Shown one piece after another: positions 1 through 7,618 of a DNA stretch of 64,000 nt (position 1 is its first letter; the number at the start of each line of letters is the position of its first letter). The stretch is taken from contig NZ_OZ038523.1 in NCBI RefSeq assembly GCF_964036595.1, positions 1,020,501-1,084,500 on the forward strand. Reading direction: 5' to 3'. Below the pieces are notes generated by a model that did no database searches, was not told the DNA's origin, and saw nothing but the letters and a program-made list of their open reading frames with translations. The DNA is from Tenacibaculum sp. 190524A05c (lineage in GTDB: Bacteria > Bacteroidota > Bacteroidia > Flavobacteriales > Flavobacteriaceae). Position numbers and translations under genes: made by a program.

Positions 1-831
1 TCCTACTCCAATACAAGAAGCACCTAACTTAATTCGACCTGTATTTAACGTATTCAAACCTATTTTCAATCCTTTATTTCGTTCACCTAAAAGATTTTCT
101 TTAGGAACTTTTACATTCTCAAAAAATACCTGACATGTACTCCAACCCGAAAATCCCATTTTCTTCTCTTCAGGACCAATTGTAATCCCACCAAAAGCTT
201 TCTCAACTACAAACGCAGATAAATTCTTATCATCTTCTATTTTAGCGAATACAATAAATATGTCTGCAATTCCTGCATTAGAAATCCATGCTTTTTGACC
301 GTTTATACTAAAGTTTCCTTCCTCATCTAAAGTTGCTTTTGTCTTCCCAGAATTTGCATCACTTCCAGCATTCGGTTCGGTTAATGCAAAGGCAGAAAGC
401 AATTCTCCAGCAATCATTTTTGTAAGATACTTTTCTTTTAAAAAATCAGATCCATATAAAAATACTGGAGCAATTCCAATACTAGTTTGAACACCTAAAG
501 CTCCTGTGAATGAATATCCTTTACTCATTGTAGTTGTAAAATGTAATACATCTTTAAATGACATATCCATTCCTCCATATTTCTCAGAAACCTCTAATCC
601 TAAAAAACCTAATTCGCCACATTTTTGAATTAATTCAGGTCCAACTTGAATGGCTTCAGGAGTTTCCATAAACTCTAATCTATTTTCGATTTCATTTTTT
701 ATGAAACTTGTTCCTGCATCATGCATCATTTTAGCTTCTTCCAAAATAAGTTCTTTTATATAAAAGGATGACAATTCTGTAGGTTGAATTAAAAACGTTC
801 CTCCTTTTGTCTGTAGTTCTAATGTGTTCAT
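1..831 (-). CDS. acyl-CoA dehydrogenase, 3' end outside the window
   Basis: The reading frame stays open from the ATG at 831 down to base 1, giving the first 277 residues; the C-terminus lies beyond the edge. The family is flavin-dependent acyl-CoA dehydrogenase, which introduces the alpha-beta double bond in fatty-acid or amino-acid acyl-CoA breakdown. Seen directly: the N-terminus GGTFLIQPTE, the signature stretch FALTEPNAGSDAN (the FAD/substrate-binding ACAD motif), followed by GQKAWISNAG. The N-terminus resembles the long (about 600-residue) Bacteroidota acyl-CoA dehydrogenases, so a C-terminal extension is likely but not visible. It is transcribed divergently from the TetR-type regulator, with two palindromes between them, so it is the likely regulatory target. 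Exact acyl-CoA substrate unknown. Confidence 0.93.
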   Translation of the reverse strand, partial: MNTLELQTKGGTFLIQPTELSSFYIKELILEEAKMMHDAGTSFIKNEIENRLEFMETPEAIQVGPELIQKCGELGFLGLEVSEKYGGMDMSFKDVLHFTTTMSKGYSFTGALGVQTSIGIAPVFLYGSDFLKEKYLTKMIAGELLSAFALTEPNAGSDANSGKTKATLDEEGNFSINGQKAWISNAGIADIFIVFAKIEDDKNLSAFVVEKAFGGITIGPEEKKMGFSGWSTCQVFFENVKVPKENLLGERNKGLKIGLNTLNTGRIKLGASCIGVG

Positions 832-851
832 TTTTAGTATAATTTGATTTT

Positions 852-869
852 TTAGGCATTTTAGCCTAA
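852..869. promoter_or_regulatory. operator palindrome 1 (TTAGGC-N6-GCCTAA)
   Basis: Perfect 6-bp arms TTAGGC and GCCTAA around ATTTTA. On the minus strand a -7-like element fitting TAnnTTTG lies at 879-872, which would start the acyl-CoA dehydrogenase transcript inside this palindrome. Same arm sequence and spacing as the palindrome at 897-914, as expected for a TetR-family dimer site. Confidence 0.7.
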
Positions 870-896
870 TTCAAATATATAAATTAATTTTAAAAA

Positions 897-914
897 TTAG
901 GCTATTTTGCCTAA
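897..914. promoter_or_regulatory. operator palindrome 2 (TTAGGC-N6-GCCTAA)
   Basis: Second copy of the TTAGGC-N6-GCCTAA palindrome, 45 bp from the first. It overlaps TAAATTTG at 912-919, an exact match to the Bacteroidota -7 consensus for the plus-strand regulator gene, and lies just upstream of the -7 of the divergent gene. Binding here could therefore repress both directions, including autorepression. Confidence 0.7.
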
Positions 915-925
915 ATTTGAATTAT

Positions 926-1576
926 ATGACTACCAAACAAAAAATCTTAACTACTTCTTTACAGTTATTCAATACAATTGGATACGCCAATATTTCTAGT
1001 AAAACAATTAGTGAAACTATTGGCATTAGCTATGGAAATTTGTGCTATCATTTTCCAAAAAAGGATGATATCGTAATGCGTTTACATCAGAACTTTTTAG
1101 ATGAAATGGACGAATCAATGCTTAATCTAAAAGGAGAGATATTCGAGTTTGATTTTATGTTAAGAAGTTTAGAGAATTTAATGAACCTAACTTACAAGTA
1201 TCGATTTCTATTACTGAACGGATACGATATTACATTAAAACATTTACCGATTAAGCAAAGAACCATGGAGCGTTCTAAAGTCTACTCAAATATTATTTAT
1301 AAAATATCTAAATTCTTAATTGAAAATGGATATATGCATGATAATTTAAGTGACAAACAACTAAAACTAAAGCTTCATGGTCTACTTATAATATTTAATT
1401 CTTGGGTTGCAGATAAAGCGGTATTTTCTGAATTAGCTTTTGAAGAAAATAAAGATCATACGAAGTATTACATTCAATTACTCTTCTCTATGATTAGTTC
1501 TGCCTTAACAAAAAAAGGAATCAAAGCATTTTCAACAGCCTATGATCGCATTTTAAATAAGAATGTTCAAGACTAA
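926..1576 (+). CDS. TetR/AcrR-family transcriptional regulator
   Basis: A 216-residue protein with an N-terminal TetR helix-turn-helix at about residues 4-50 (ILTTSLQLFNTIGYANIS then TISETIGISYGNLCYHF, ending in the typical YHFxxKDD). A helical ligand-binding domain without recognisable signature follows. I take the ATG at 926 rather than the in-frame TTG at 917, because the TTG lies inside the -7-like element TAAATTTG. With a start point about 7 nt after that element, the mRNA would begin at or next to the ATG, so it may be leaderless. It diverges from an acyl-CoA dehydrogenase gene with two identical palindromes between them, so it probably represses that gene and itself in response to an acyl-CoA-like ligand (inference). 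A strong terminator follows. Confidence 0.88.
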   Translation: MTTKQKILTTSLQLFNTIGYANISSKTISETIGISYGNLCYHFPKKDDIVMRLHQNFLDEMDESMLNLKGEIFEFDFMLRSLENLMNLTYKYRFLLLNGYDITLKHLPIKQRTMERSKVYSNIIYKISKFLIENGYMHDNLSDKQLKLKLHGLLIIFNSWVADKAVFSELAFEENKDHTKYYIQLLFSMISSALTKKGIKAFSTAYDRILNKNVQD

Positions 1577-1582
1577 AAACAG

Positions 1583-1610
1583 AAAAGCTTCCGAAATTTC
1601 GGAAGCTTTT
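1583..1610. terminator. bidirectional rho-independent terminator
   Basis: A perfect 28-bp palindrome with arms AAAAGCTTCCGAAA and its complement, flanked by A and T runs. It lies between the convergent ends of the TetR-type gene and the DUF4870 gene and can serve both. Confidence 0.85.
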
Positions 1611-1638
1611 CATTAATTCAAATAAATAAATTTTCCAT

Positions 1639-1974
1639 TTAAAAAAATGATATACTAAATGGATAATTTGGCTCTTCTTCATTGCTTGCTCTTATGGCAT
1701 TCATAATTGGGAAAATGAAATAAAATATTCCAAGCAATACAAATCCCAATAATCCTAAACCAAATAATAATATTAATGGTATGCATAACAATACATATAG
1801 AAACATTGTAATTCTAAAATTAAGAATTGCCTTTCCATGTTCGTCCATGCCTTCTACTTCATCTTTTTTTATTGCCCATAAAATTAATGGGACTATGAAT
1901 CCACCAATTCCAGATACAAAATCCAATAATTGACTTAAATGTGTTAATACTAATAGCTCTTTATTTTTTCGCAT
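1639..1974 (-). CDS. DUF4870-type small membrane protein
   Basis: A 111-residue protein with about three hydrophobic segments (roughly residues 8-35, 50-72 and 74-95). Pattern: short N-terminus, LTHLSQLLDFVSGIGGFIVP, a charged loop with KAILNFRI, then a long double hydrophobic stretch ending before a polar tail. This matches the DUF4870 (Tic20-like) family common in Bacteroidota. Function unknown; an inner-membrane location is expected. It stands alone: the terminator at 1583-1610 lies downstream and mnmE upstream is divergent. No RBS is evident, only an A-rich run before the ATG. Confidence 0.75.
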   Translation of the reverse strand: MRKNKELLVLTHLSQLLDFVSGIGGFIVPLILWAIKKDEVEGMDEHGKAILNFRITMFLYVLLCIPLILLFGLGLLGFVLLGIFYFIFPIMNAIRASNEEEPNYPFSISFF

Positions 1975-2149
1975 TTTTTTAATGATTAGTTACACTTAAT
2001 AGACTATTATCTTACCATTTTGTTACAGTTTTAAGCCATTTTCGCTAAATTTTAACTAAAAACCAGTTAAAAACTACCCAAAACTCCAAAAATGAGTCGC
2101 ATAACAACTTGAAATTTTACAACCCTCACTGAACAACTCTTCATTATAT

Positions 2150-3568
2150 TTGCAAAAAATATTCGATTTGCAAACAAACGTTAACGATACTATCATTGCT
2201 TTAGCCACTCCATCAGGAGTTGGTGCTATTTCTGTAATACGACTTTCGGGTGAAGATTCTATTCAAATTGTTAGTCAGTTTTTTAAGTCAGTACGTAAAA
2301 ACAAACTTTTATCTGAACAAAAGACTCACACCGTTCATTTAGGACATATTATAGAAAAGGAACGAATTATTGATGAAGTATTAGTTTCTGTTTTTAAAAA
2401 TCCGAATTCATACACTGGAGAGAATGTAGTTGAAATTTCTTGTCATGGATCTGTATTCATTCAACAAGAAATTCTACAATTATTCTTGCGTAATGGCTGT
2501 AGAATGGCTGATAATGGTGAGTTTACTATGCGAGCTTTCTTAAATGGTAAAATGGATTTAAGCCAGGCTGAAGCGGTTGCAGATGTTATTGCATCAAATT
2601 CTGAAGCTTCTCACCAAATGGCAATTCAGCAAATGCGTGGTGGTATTACCAATGAATTGAAAGAATTACGTGGACAATTATTAGACTTTGCTGCATTAAT
2701 TGAATTAGAATTAGATTTTTCAGGAGAAGATGTTGAGTTTGCAGATAGAACAAAATTCAATGCTTTAGTCAATACCATTTCCTCTGTATTGAAACGTTTA
2801 ATTGATAGTTTCGCTTTTGGAAATGCCATGAAAAATGGAATTCCTGTAGCTATTATAGGTGAACCAAATGTTGGTAAATCTACTTTATTGAATGCCTTAT
2901 TGAATGAAGAAAAGGCTATTGTTTCGGATATTGCAGGAACAACACGTGACGCTATTGAAGATGAATTAATTATAGATGGAGTTGCATTCCGTTTTATTGA
3001 TACTGCTGGAATCAGAGAAACTGAAGATGTTGTAGAAAGCATTGGAATTCAAAAAGCCTATGAAAAAGCAGATAACGCACAGTTAGTTATTTTACTGGTT
3101 AATGCCGAAAAAGTAGTTACAAAATCTTCAGTCATACTTTCTGAAGTTGCAAAAGTAAAAGAACGATTTTCTAATAAAAGAGTTCTTGTAATTGCCAATA
3201 AAATAGACTCTCTTTCTGAAGAATCAATTACTCAACTAAAATATTTACTACCTGACGGTATGTTACTTTCTGCTAAACAAAAAGTTGGTGTTGATACTTT
3301 AAAAAATGAACTGACTTCATTAGTAAATAAAGGAGCTTTAAGTAATAATGAGACTATTGTAACGAATTCTCGACATTTTGAAGCTTTAACTAATGCATTA
3401 GAAAGTATTAATTCTGTTGCTAACGGAATTGAATTAGGAATTTCGTCTGATTTATTTGCTATTGATATTCGCGAATGTTTACGTCATTTAGGAAATATTA
3501 CTGGAGAATATGATGTAGACAAAGATATATTAGGTCATATTTTCTCTAACTTCTGTATTGGGAAGTAA
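2150..3568 (+). CDS. mnmE: tRNA uridine-5-carboxymethylaminomethyl modification GTPase MnmE
   Basis: MnmE with MnmG modifies U34 of certain tRNAs (cmnm5U). Seen directly: the N-terminal folate-binding domain starting DTIIALATPSGVGAISVIR, a helical domain, and an inserted G domain with GEPNVGKST (residues 237-245), TTRD, DTAG and NKID. The C-terminus is FCIGK with the conserved catalytic Cys. Length about 465-472 residues, normal for the family. Start uncertain: the long frame begins with TTG at 2150, which overlaps a -7-like TATATTTG at 2145-2152. The in-frame TTG at 2168 is a plausible alternative that fits the usual family N-terminus better, and no ATG is available upstream of the conserved region. 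Followed by a terminator. Confidence 0.96.
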   Translation: MQKIFDLQTNVNDTIIALATPSGVGAISVIRLSGEDSIQIVSQFFKSVRKNKLLSEQKTHTVHLGHIIEKERIIDEVLVSVFKNPNSYTGENVVEISCHGSVFIQQEILQLFLRNGCRMADNGEFTMRAFLNGKMDLSQAEAVADVIASNSEASHQMAIQQMRGGITNELKELRGQLLDFAALIELELDFSGEDVEFADRTKFNALVNTISSVLKRLIDSFAFGNAMKNGIPVAIIGEPNVGKSTLLNALLNEEKAIVSDIAGTTRDAIEDELIIDGVAFRFIDTAGIRETEDVVESIGIQKAYEKADNAQLVILLVNAEKVVTKSSVILSEVAKVKERFSNKRVLVIANKIDSLSEESITQLKYLLPDGMLLSAKQKVGVDTLKNELTSLVNKGALSNNETIVTNSRHFEALTNALESINSVANGIELGISSDLFAIDIRECLRHLGNITGEYDVDKDILGHIFSNFCIGK

Positions 3569-3602
3569 GTCCAAAATCGATCAACTTTTAGGTATAAAAA
3601 AA

Positions 3603-3623
3603 CCCACTCAAAGATTGAGTGGG
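3603..3623 (+). terminator. terminator hairpin after mnmE
   Basis: Arms CCCACTCA and TGAGTGGG around a 5-nt loop, preceded by a run of A. The following bases are only moderately T-rich. Probably ends mnmE. Confidence 0.65.
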
Positions 3624-3643
3624 AAAATTGCTATGAAAAAGAA

Positions 3644-3663
3644 TCTCCAAACGTCTTTGGAGA
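3644..3663 (-). terminator. terminator hairpin after the cold-shock gene
   Basis: Arms TCTCCAAA and TTTGGAGA with a 4-nt loop. Read on the minus strand, the hairpin is followed by TTCTTTTTC, a U-run consistent with termination of the cold-shock gene ending at 3689. Confidence 0.65.
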
Positions 3664-3688
3664 AGTTTTAAATATTGTTTACGCGTTA

Positions 3689-3880
3689 TTAACCAATAAC
3701 TTTTACGTTAACCGCGTTAATTCCTTTTCTACCTTCCTCAGTTTCGTACTCAACTTTATCACCTTCGTTGATATCGTCAATTAATCCTGAGATGTGAACA
3801 AAAATATCTTGTCCTGATTCTGATTTGATAAAACCAAATCCTTTAGATTCATTAAAAAATTTTACAGTACCTTCTTGCAT
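3689..3880 (-). CDS. cold-shock domain protein (CspA family)
   Basis: A 63-residue single cold-shock domain, an OB-fold RNA/ssDNA-binding chaperone. Both RNA-binding motifs are visible: RNP1 as KGFGFI and RNP2 as DIFVH. The N-terminus MQEGTVKFFNESKGFGFI is canonical, and the length is normal for bacterial CspA-type proteins. There are about 240 bp upstream without a gene, leaving room for a long 5' leader of the kind cold-shock mRNAs often have, although no specific leader structure can be assigned. A hairpin and U-run follow the stop. Confidence 0.95.
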   Translation of the reverse strand: MQEGTVKFFNESKGFGFIKSESGQDIFVHISGLIDDINEGDKVEYETEEGRKGINAVNVKVIG

Positions 3881-4070
3881 GTTTACTCTATTATAATTTA
3901 TATTTTAATTTTTACTTAACCTAACACCTCTCTGTCAATTATCAACACATTTTATAGAATTCTAACATCTATAAAAAAGTTTCAAAACACTTAAAAAAAT
4001 AAAGTAATGTGGAATAAAGAAGGAAAGAGATTACTCAAAAAAACTTATTAAATACTACCCTAAATTGAAA

Positions 4071-4105
4071 AGGTGTTCTGCTAAGAACGGTGTAAATATA
4101 CACCT
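4071..4105 (-). terminator. paired hairpins downstream of rpsU (possible terminator)
   Basis: Two abutting hairpins: GTTCT-GCTA-AGAAC at 4075-4088 and GGTGTA-AATA-TACACC at 4089-4104. AGGTGT at 4071-4076 can alternatively pair with ACACCT at 4100-4105. They lie 14 bp past the rpsU stop on its sense strand. No clear U-run follows, so terminator function is only suggested. Confidence 0.35.
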
Positions 4106-4118
4106 AAATAATTATAAA

Positions 4119-4310
4119 TTAATCATTTTTAAAAAATACTCTTTCTTTATATTGAGCTTTCTTAACTTCAGCTCTTCTTCTTACAGATTCCTTAGTGTAT
4201 TCTTTTCTTTCACGTAATTCTCGCATAAGTTTTGTATCTCTATGCTTTCTTCTGTAACGCTTTAATGCTCTATCAATATTCTCTCCGTCCTTTACTTTTA
4301 TTATTAACAT
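4119..4310 (-). CDS. rpsU: 30S ribosomal protein bS21
   Basis: A 63-residue, strongly basic protein, MLIIKVKDGENIDRALKRY then RRKHRDTKLMRELRERKEY, matching bS21 throughout. bS21 sits near the anti-Shine-Dalgarno end of 16S rRNA on the small subunit. In Bacteroidota, where anti-SD use is suppressed, bS21 is known to take part in occluding that region, which fits the near absence of SD sites in this window. It stands alone here; the tyrosine recombinase or hibernation-factor genes often near rpsU in flavobacteria are not next to it. Confidence 0.96.
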   Translation of the reverse strand: MLIIKVKDGENIDRALKRYRRKHRDTKLMRELRERKEYTKESVRRRAEVKKAQYKERVFFKND

Positions 4311-4644
4311 ACTTTATATTTATTAAATTCTATTATTATTTTCTAAACTCAAATATCTAATGCCATCGAATTCCAAAAAAAATGGATATAGCATATTCCT
4401 CAGGCTATTGACATAAAGCCTTTAGTAACCAATCAAATAGATATTCTTCGAACACTAATGATTGACTTTTATATAATCAGCAAAAAATTAAAACGCAATA
4501 AGGATAAGTTTGTCGAGATTGCTTCGGGGGAAAGAAAGCTAAACTAAATAGATCCGATTGTAATTTAATCTAAGATTTTATAATATGAACCAAAGGTATG
4601 GATAAAAAAAGAATTAATTACTTTTAAACGTGAATTAACTTAAT
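4311..4644. other. gene-poor intergenic region
   Basis: A stretch of 334 bp between the divergent rpsU and cyclase genes. It holds no convincing gene. A 29-codon plus-strand ATG frame at 4458-4547 exists but has no recognisable features or start context. It presumably carries the two divergent promoters; no exact TAnnTTTG was assigned. Confidence 0.5.
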
Positions 4645-5727
4645 ATGAGTACTAATAATAAACAGTTTTTTAAGTTTATCTTACAATCTATACTATTTTG
4701 GGTAGTTGCATTATTCGCTTTTGCCATATTCAGATTTTATGGTATTGAACAAGAATCCTTACTTCCAACTGCTGAAAATACCACAAATCAAGAAATTCTA
4801 AATCCGTATCTAGTTTCATTGTTTTTAGGACTAGGTTTAGGACTGTTATATGGTATTGTAGATTATTTATATGAACGTTTTTTTCTAAAGAAAGTTGGAT
4901 TAGGAGTTGGATTGCTCTTGAATACATTTCTTCATTTTATATCCACAATTTTTGTGTTTACGTTTGGATTAAACCTTATAGCTAAAATATTTTCTCTTTC
5001 CATAAATTTAGAAATTGGATGGTGGTTAACCTATAAACGCTTTTGGGCAGCAATACTTTATATAATTTTATCCTCTCTAGTATTTTCATTTTTAAAAATA
5101 GCTAAAGAACGTTTTGGAACTGGAGTTTTTGTCAAAATGCTTTTAGGTAGATACAAAATTCCACAAGAAGAGGAACGTATATTTATGTTTTTAGATTTAA
5201 AAGACTCAACTACAATTGCTGAAAAATTAGGACATAACTTATACAGTCAATTTATTCAAGACTGCTTTTACGATCTTAATGAAGTGGTTTTGTTTTATGA
5301 TGCTGAAATTTATCAATATGTTGGAGATGAAGTTGTATTATCTTGGCCTTATCACAAAGGATTAGCCAATAATAATTGTATCGGTGTATTTTTTGCATTT
5401 GAACTTAAAAGAGAAACTAGGAAAGAATATTATCTAAAAAAATATGGAGTTTTCCCTATGTTTAAAGCAGGAATTCATGGCGGTTCACTTATGGCAGCAG
5501 AAGTTGGTTTTGTAAAAAAAGAGCTTGCTTATCATGGCGATGTAATTAATACTTCTGCTAGAATTCAAGCGGAATGTAACAAGCATAATGTTTCATTGCT
5601 CATTTCAGAAAACTTATTGAAAAATCTTAAAGGTAAATCAGTTTCTTCCTCAAATTTCTTGGGTAGTGTTTTATTAAAAGGAAAAGAAAAAGAGGTTAAA
5701 ATTCATTCAATATTATATGATGTATAA
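4645..5727 (+). CDS. membrane-anchored class III adenylate/guanylate cyclase-family protein
   Basis: A 360-residue protein with four hydrophobic segments in residues 1-155 and a class III nucleotidyl cyclase domain at about 170-350. Visible catalytic elements: FMFLDLKDST with the first metal-binding Asp, YVGDEVVLSW with the second, FKAGIHGG, and GDVINTSARIQ with the transition-state Asn and Arg. It should convert a nucleoside triphosphate to a cyclic nucleotide at the inner face of the membrane. The base preference (A, G or a pyrimidine) cannot be fixed by eye; the usual adenine-selecting Asp before the VN motif is not obvious. Its 3' end overlaps the K+-channel-like gene by 11 bp, so the two are almost certainly cotranscribed. 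Confidence 0.88.
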   Translation: MSTNNKQFFKFILQSILFWVVALFAFAIFRFYGIEQESLLPTAENTTNQEILNPYLVSLFLGLGLGLLYGIVDYLYERFFLKKVGLGVGLLLNTFLHFISTIFVFTFGLNLIAKIFSLSINLEIGWWLTYKRFWAAILYIILSSLVFSFLKIAKERFGTGVFVKMLLGRYKIPQEEERIFMFLDLKDSTTIAEKLGHNLYSQFIQDCFYDLNEVVLFYDAEIYQYVGDEVVLSWPYHKGLANNNCIGVFFAFELKRETRKEYYLKKYGVFPMFKAGIHGGSLMAAEVGFVKKELAYHGDVINTSARIQAECNKHNVSLLISENLLKNLKGKSVSSSNFLGSVLLKGKEKEVKIHSILYDV

Positions 5728-6400
5728 AAAACTTTATAAAAATAGATTTGAAATATTCTTAATAACTCAATTGACAATTTTATTTGGATCATTGTTTTTT
5801 CCGTTTGATTTCTTCGAATATAAACTACTTCCAATTTTATATTTAATTAGCATTGGTGCAGGAATTTTAATGATTTCGAAGAACAAAAAATTAACTTGGT
5901 TCTTTATTATTCTCTTTGGAATAGCAGCAACGGTTTTTGGTTTTGACATGATTGCTCGTAAGCAAAATTCAGAAAATTTAATCATCCGATTATCCATTTA
6001 TTTCATCTTTCATGTTTTTGTTACTTGGAACATAATCAAACAAGTTTGGAAAGCGAAACGAGTAACTAAAAATGTAATTATTGGACTGATGAGTGGCTAC
6101 ATTTCTCTTGGGTTTTTGGCTTTTTTCCTATTTATGAGTATTGAATTGACAAATACCGAAGCCTTTAGAGGATTTTTAATGGAAAACTCAAGTGATATTA
6201 ATTTACGTTCTGATAGCTTGTTATATTATGCTTTCATTACATTATTAACTATTGGATATGGAGAAATTGTGCCGGCAATTCCTATTGCACAGAAAGCTGC
6301 TATTTTAGTTGGACTTGTGGGACAATTTTATATGGTAATTATAACGGCTGTTGTTATAGAAAAATATATTCGTCATTCTTCGGCTGACATAGAGAAATAA
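5717..6400 (+). CDS. K+-channel-like membrane protein (Ion_trans_2 type)
   Basis: A 227-residue polytopic protein. About five hydrophobic segments precede a pore loop containing LLTIGYGEIVP, the TxGYGE potassium selectivity filter, at about residues 173-183. A final helix at about 190-212 follows, then a short cytosolic tail. There is no S4-like arginine ladder and no C-terminal cyclic-nucleotide-binding or RCK domain, so gating is not evident. Translation probably couples to the cyclase gene: the ATG-ATG start lies inside the last codons of that gene in another frame. The pairing suggests that the channel and a cyclic nucleotide signal act together, but any link would need a separate receptor. 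Confidence 0.82.
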   Translation: MMYKKLYKNRFEIFLITQLTILFGSLFFPFDFFEYKLLPILYLISIGAGILMISKNKKLTWFFIILFGIAATVFGFDMIARKQNSENLIIRLSIYFIFHVFVTWNIIKQVWKAKRVTKNVIIGLMSGYISLGFLAFFLFMSIELTNTEAFRGFLMENSSDINLRSDSLLYYAFITLLTIGYGEIVPAIPIAQKAAILVGLVGQFYMVIITAVVIEKYIRHSSADIEK

Positions 6401-6535
6401 AGTCTGAAAATTCTTAATTCATACCACTACTCTTTTTGATATTTTTTTTGGAATTAAAGTTATTCTTTGATTTAATTGAAACTACATTTTTATTCCATAT
6501 TTGTATATCTATTTTAAGCAATACGCTCAATTTAT

Positions 6536-7528
6536 ATGAATATTACAGCAAATTCTACTGATGTAAAAAACATCCTTCTAAAAAATAACTCCGGACTAGA
6601 ACTATCTATTCTAAACTATGGAGCAACTATTCAAAGTTTAAAAGTTCCAAGTAAAAATGGCTCTAAAGTTAATGTTGTTGCTGGTCTTTATAAGCCTGAA
6701 GATTATACCAAAGATTTGTATAAGAAACATAATATATGTTTAGGTGCTTCTATCGGTAGATACGCTGGAAGAGTTTCAGGAGGAAAATTTACTATTCATG
6801 ATAAGGTGTACTCTCTGCCTGTTAAAAATGGGCTTCATTTACATGGAGGAAATGAAGGTTTTGATAAAAAAATATGGAATATAGATACTATTTCTGACGA
6901 TCAGAACTCTGTTACTTTATCCTATGAAAGTAAACACCTTGAAGAAGGATATCCAGGAAATTTGAAAGTTTCTGTTACGTATACATTAGTAGATTTCAAT
7001 GTTGATATCACCTATAAAGCAACTACAGATAAATCAACGGTAATTAATTTAGCCAATCATGCGTATTTTAATTTAGATGGACAGGGAACTATTTTAAATC
7101 ATGAGTTGCAAATTAACAATACTCATCATTTAGAGGTAGATTCTAATCTTTTTCCTACTGGAAAAGTATTACCATCTAAACAAACAAGATTTGACTATTC
7201 AAAAAGTTCAGTAATCAATCGAAAAGACTTTAAAGGTTTTGATGATACCTTTGTGTTAGGAGATGAAGAATTAGCTGCTATTTTAACATCAAAAGTAACT
7301 GGTATTGAAATGCGGGTAACAACAAATCAACCAGCTTTAGTGATTTACACAAAAGATAAATTTCCAACTATTCCACTTTCGGCAAATTATATGGACTATC
7401 CAGCGATTTGTTTTGAAGCACAGAATTTCCCTGACGCTCCTAATAACAAAAACTTCCCTTCTTGTTTACTAAATCCAGAAGAGACTTATGAGAATAAAAC
7501 TCGATTTTCATTTTCTATAAATGAATAA
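6536..7528 (+). CDS. galM: aldose 1-epimerase
   Basis: A 330-residue GalM-type mutarotase (beta-sandwich) interconverting alpha and beta anomers of aldoses. Visible hallmarks: LNYGATIQSL near the N-terminus, GASIGRYAGRVSGGKF, NGLHLHGGNEGFDKK with the conserved His-Gly-Gly, and NLANHAYFNLDG with the catalytic His. Near the end, AICFEAQNFPDAPN carries the catalytic Glu and the typical C-terminal signature. No signal peptide, so cytosolic. No sugar catabolic operon surrounds it; the preceding gene is the K+-channel-like gene (135 bp away). Confidence 0.94.
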   Translation: MNITANSTDVKNILLKNNSGLELSILNYGATIQSLKVPSKNGSKVNVVAGLYKPEDYTKDLYKKHNICLGASIGRYAGRVSGGKFTIHDKVYSLPVKNGLHLHGGNEGFDKKIWNIDTISDDQNSVTLSYESKHLEEGYPGNLKVSVTYTLVDFNVDITYKATTDKSTVINLANHAYFNLDGQGTILNHELQINNTHHLEVDSNLFPTGKVLPSKQTRFDYSKSSVINRKDFKGFDDTFVLGDEELAAILTSKVTGIEMRVTTNQPALVIYTKDKFPTIPLSANYMDYPAICFEAQNFPDAPNNKNFPSCLLNPEETYENKTRFSFSINE

Positions 7529-7618
7529 GCATTTATTGCTCAAGAGATTTCAAATGTTTTTTCCATAGGGAAAATTTAATCCTTCCTGTTAGGAAAACAT
7601 AAATACAAAATTATATAT

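Noticed and set aside
917..925. TTG at 917 as start of the TetR-type regulator
   Set aside because: It lies inside the -7-like TAAATTTG; the ATG at 926 gives the usual short TetR N-terminus.
4458..4547. 29-codon plus-strand ATG frame between rpsU and the cyclase gene
   Set aside because: Too short, with no recognisable motif, promoter or downstream terminator. It could be the remnant of a lost gene, but nothing supports that directly.
4645..6400. Cyclase plus membrane protein as a Pycsar- or CBASS-like anti-phage system
   Set aside because: Pycsar effectors carry a cyclic-nucleotide-binding domain fused to the membrane or TIR part. The channel here has no such domain, the cyclase is itself membrane-anchored, and no defence genes are nearby.
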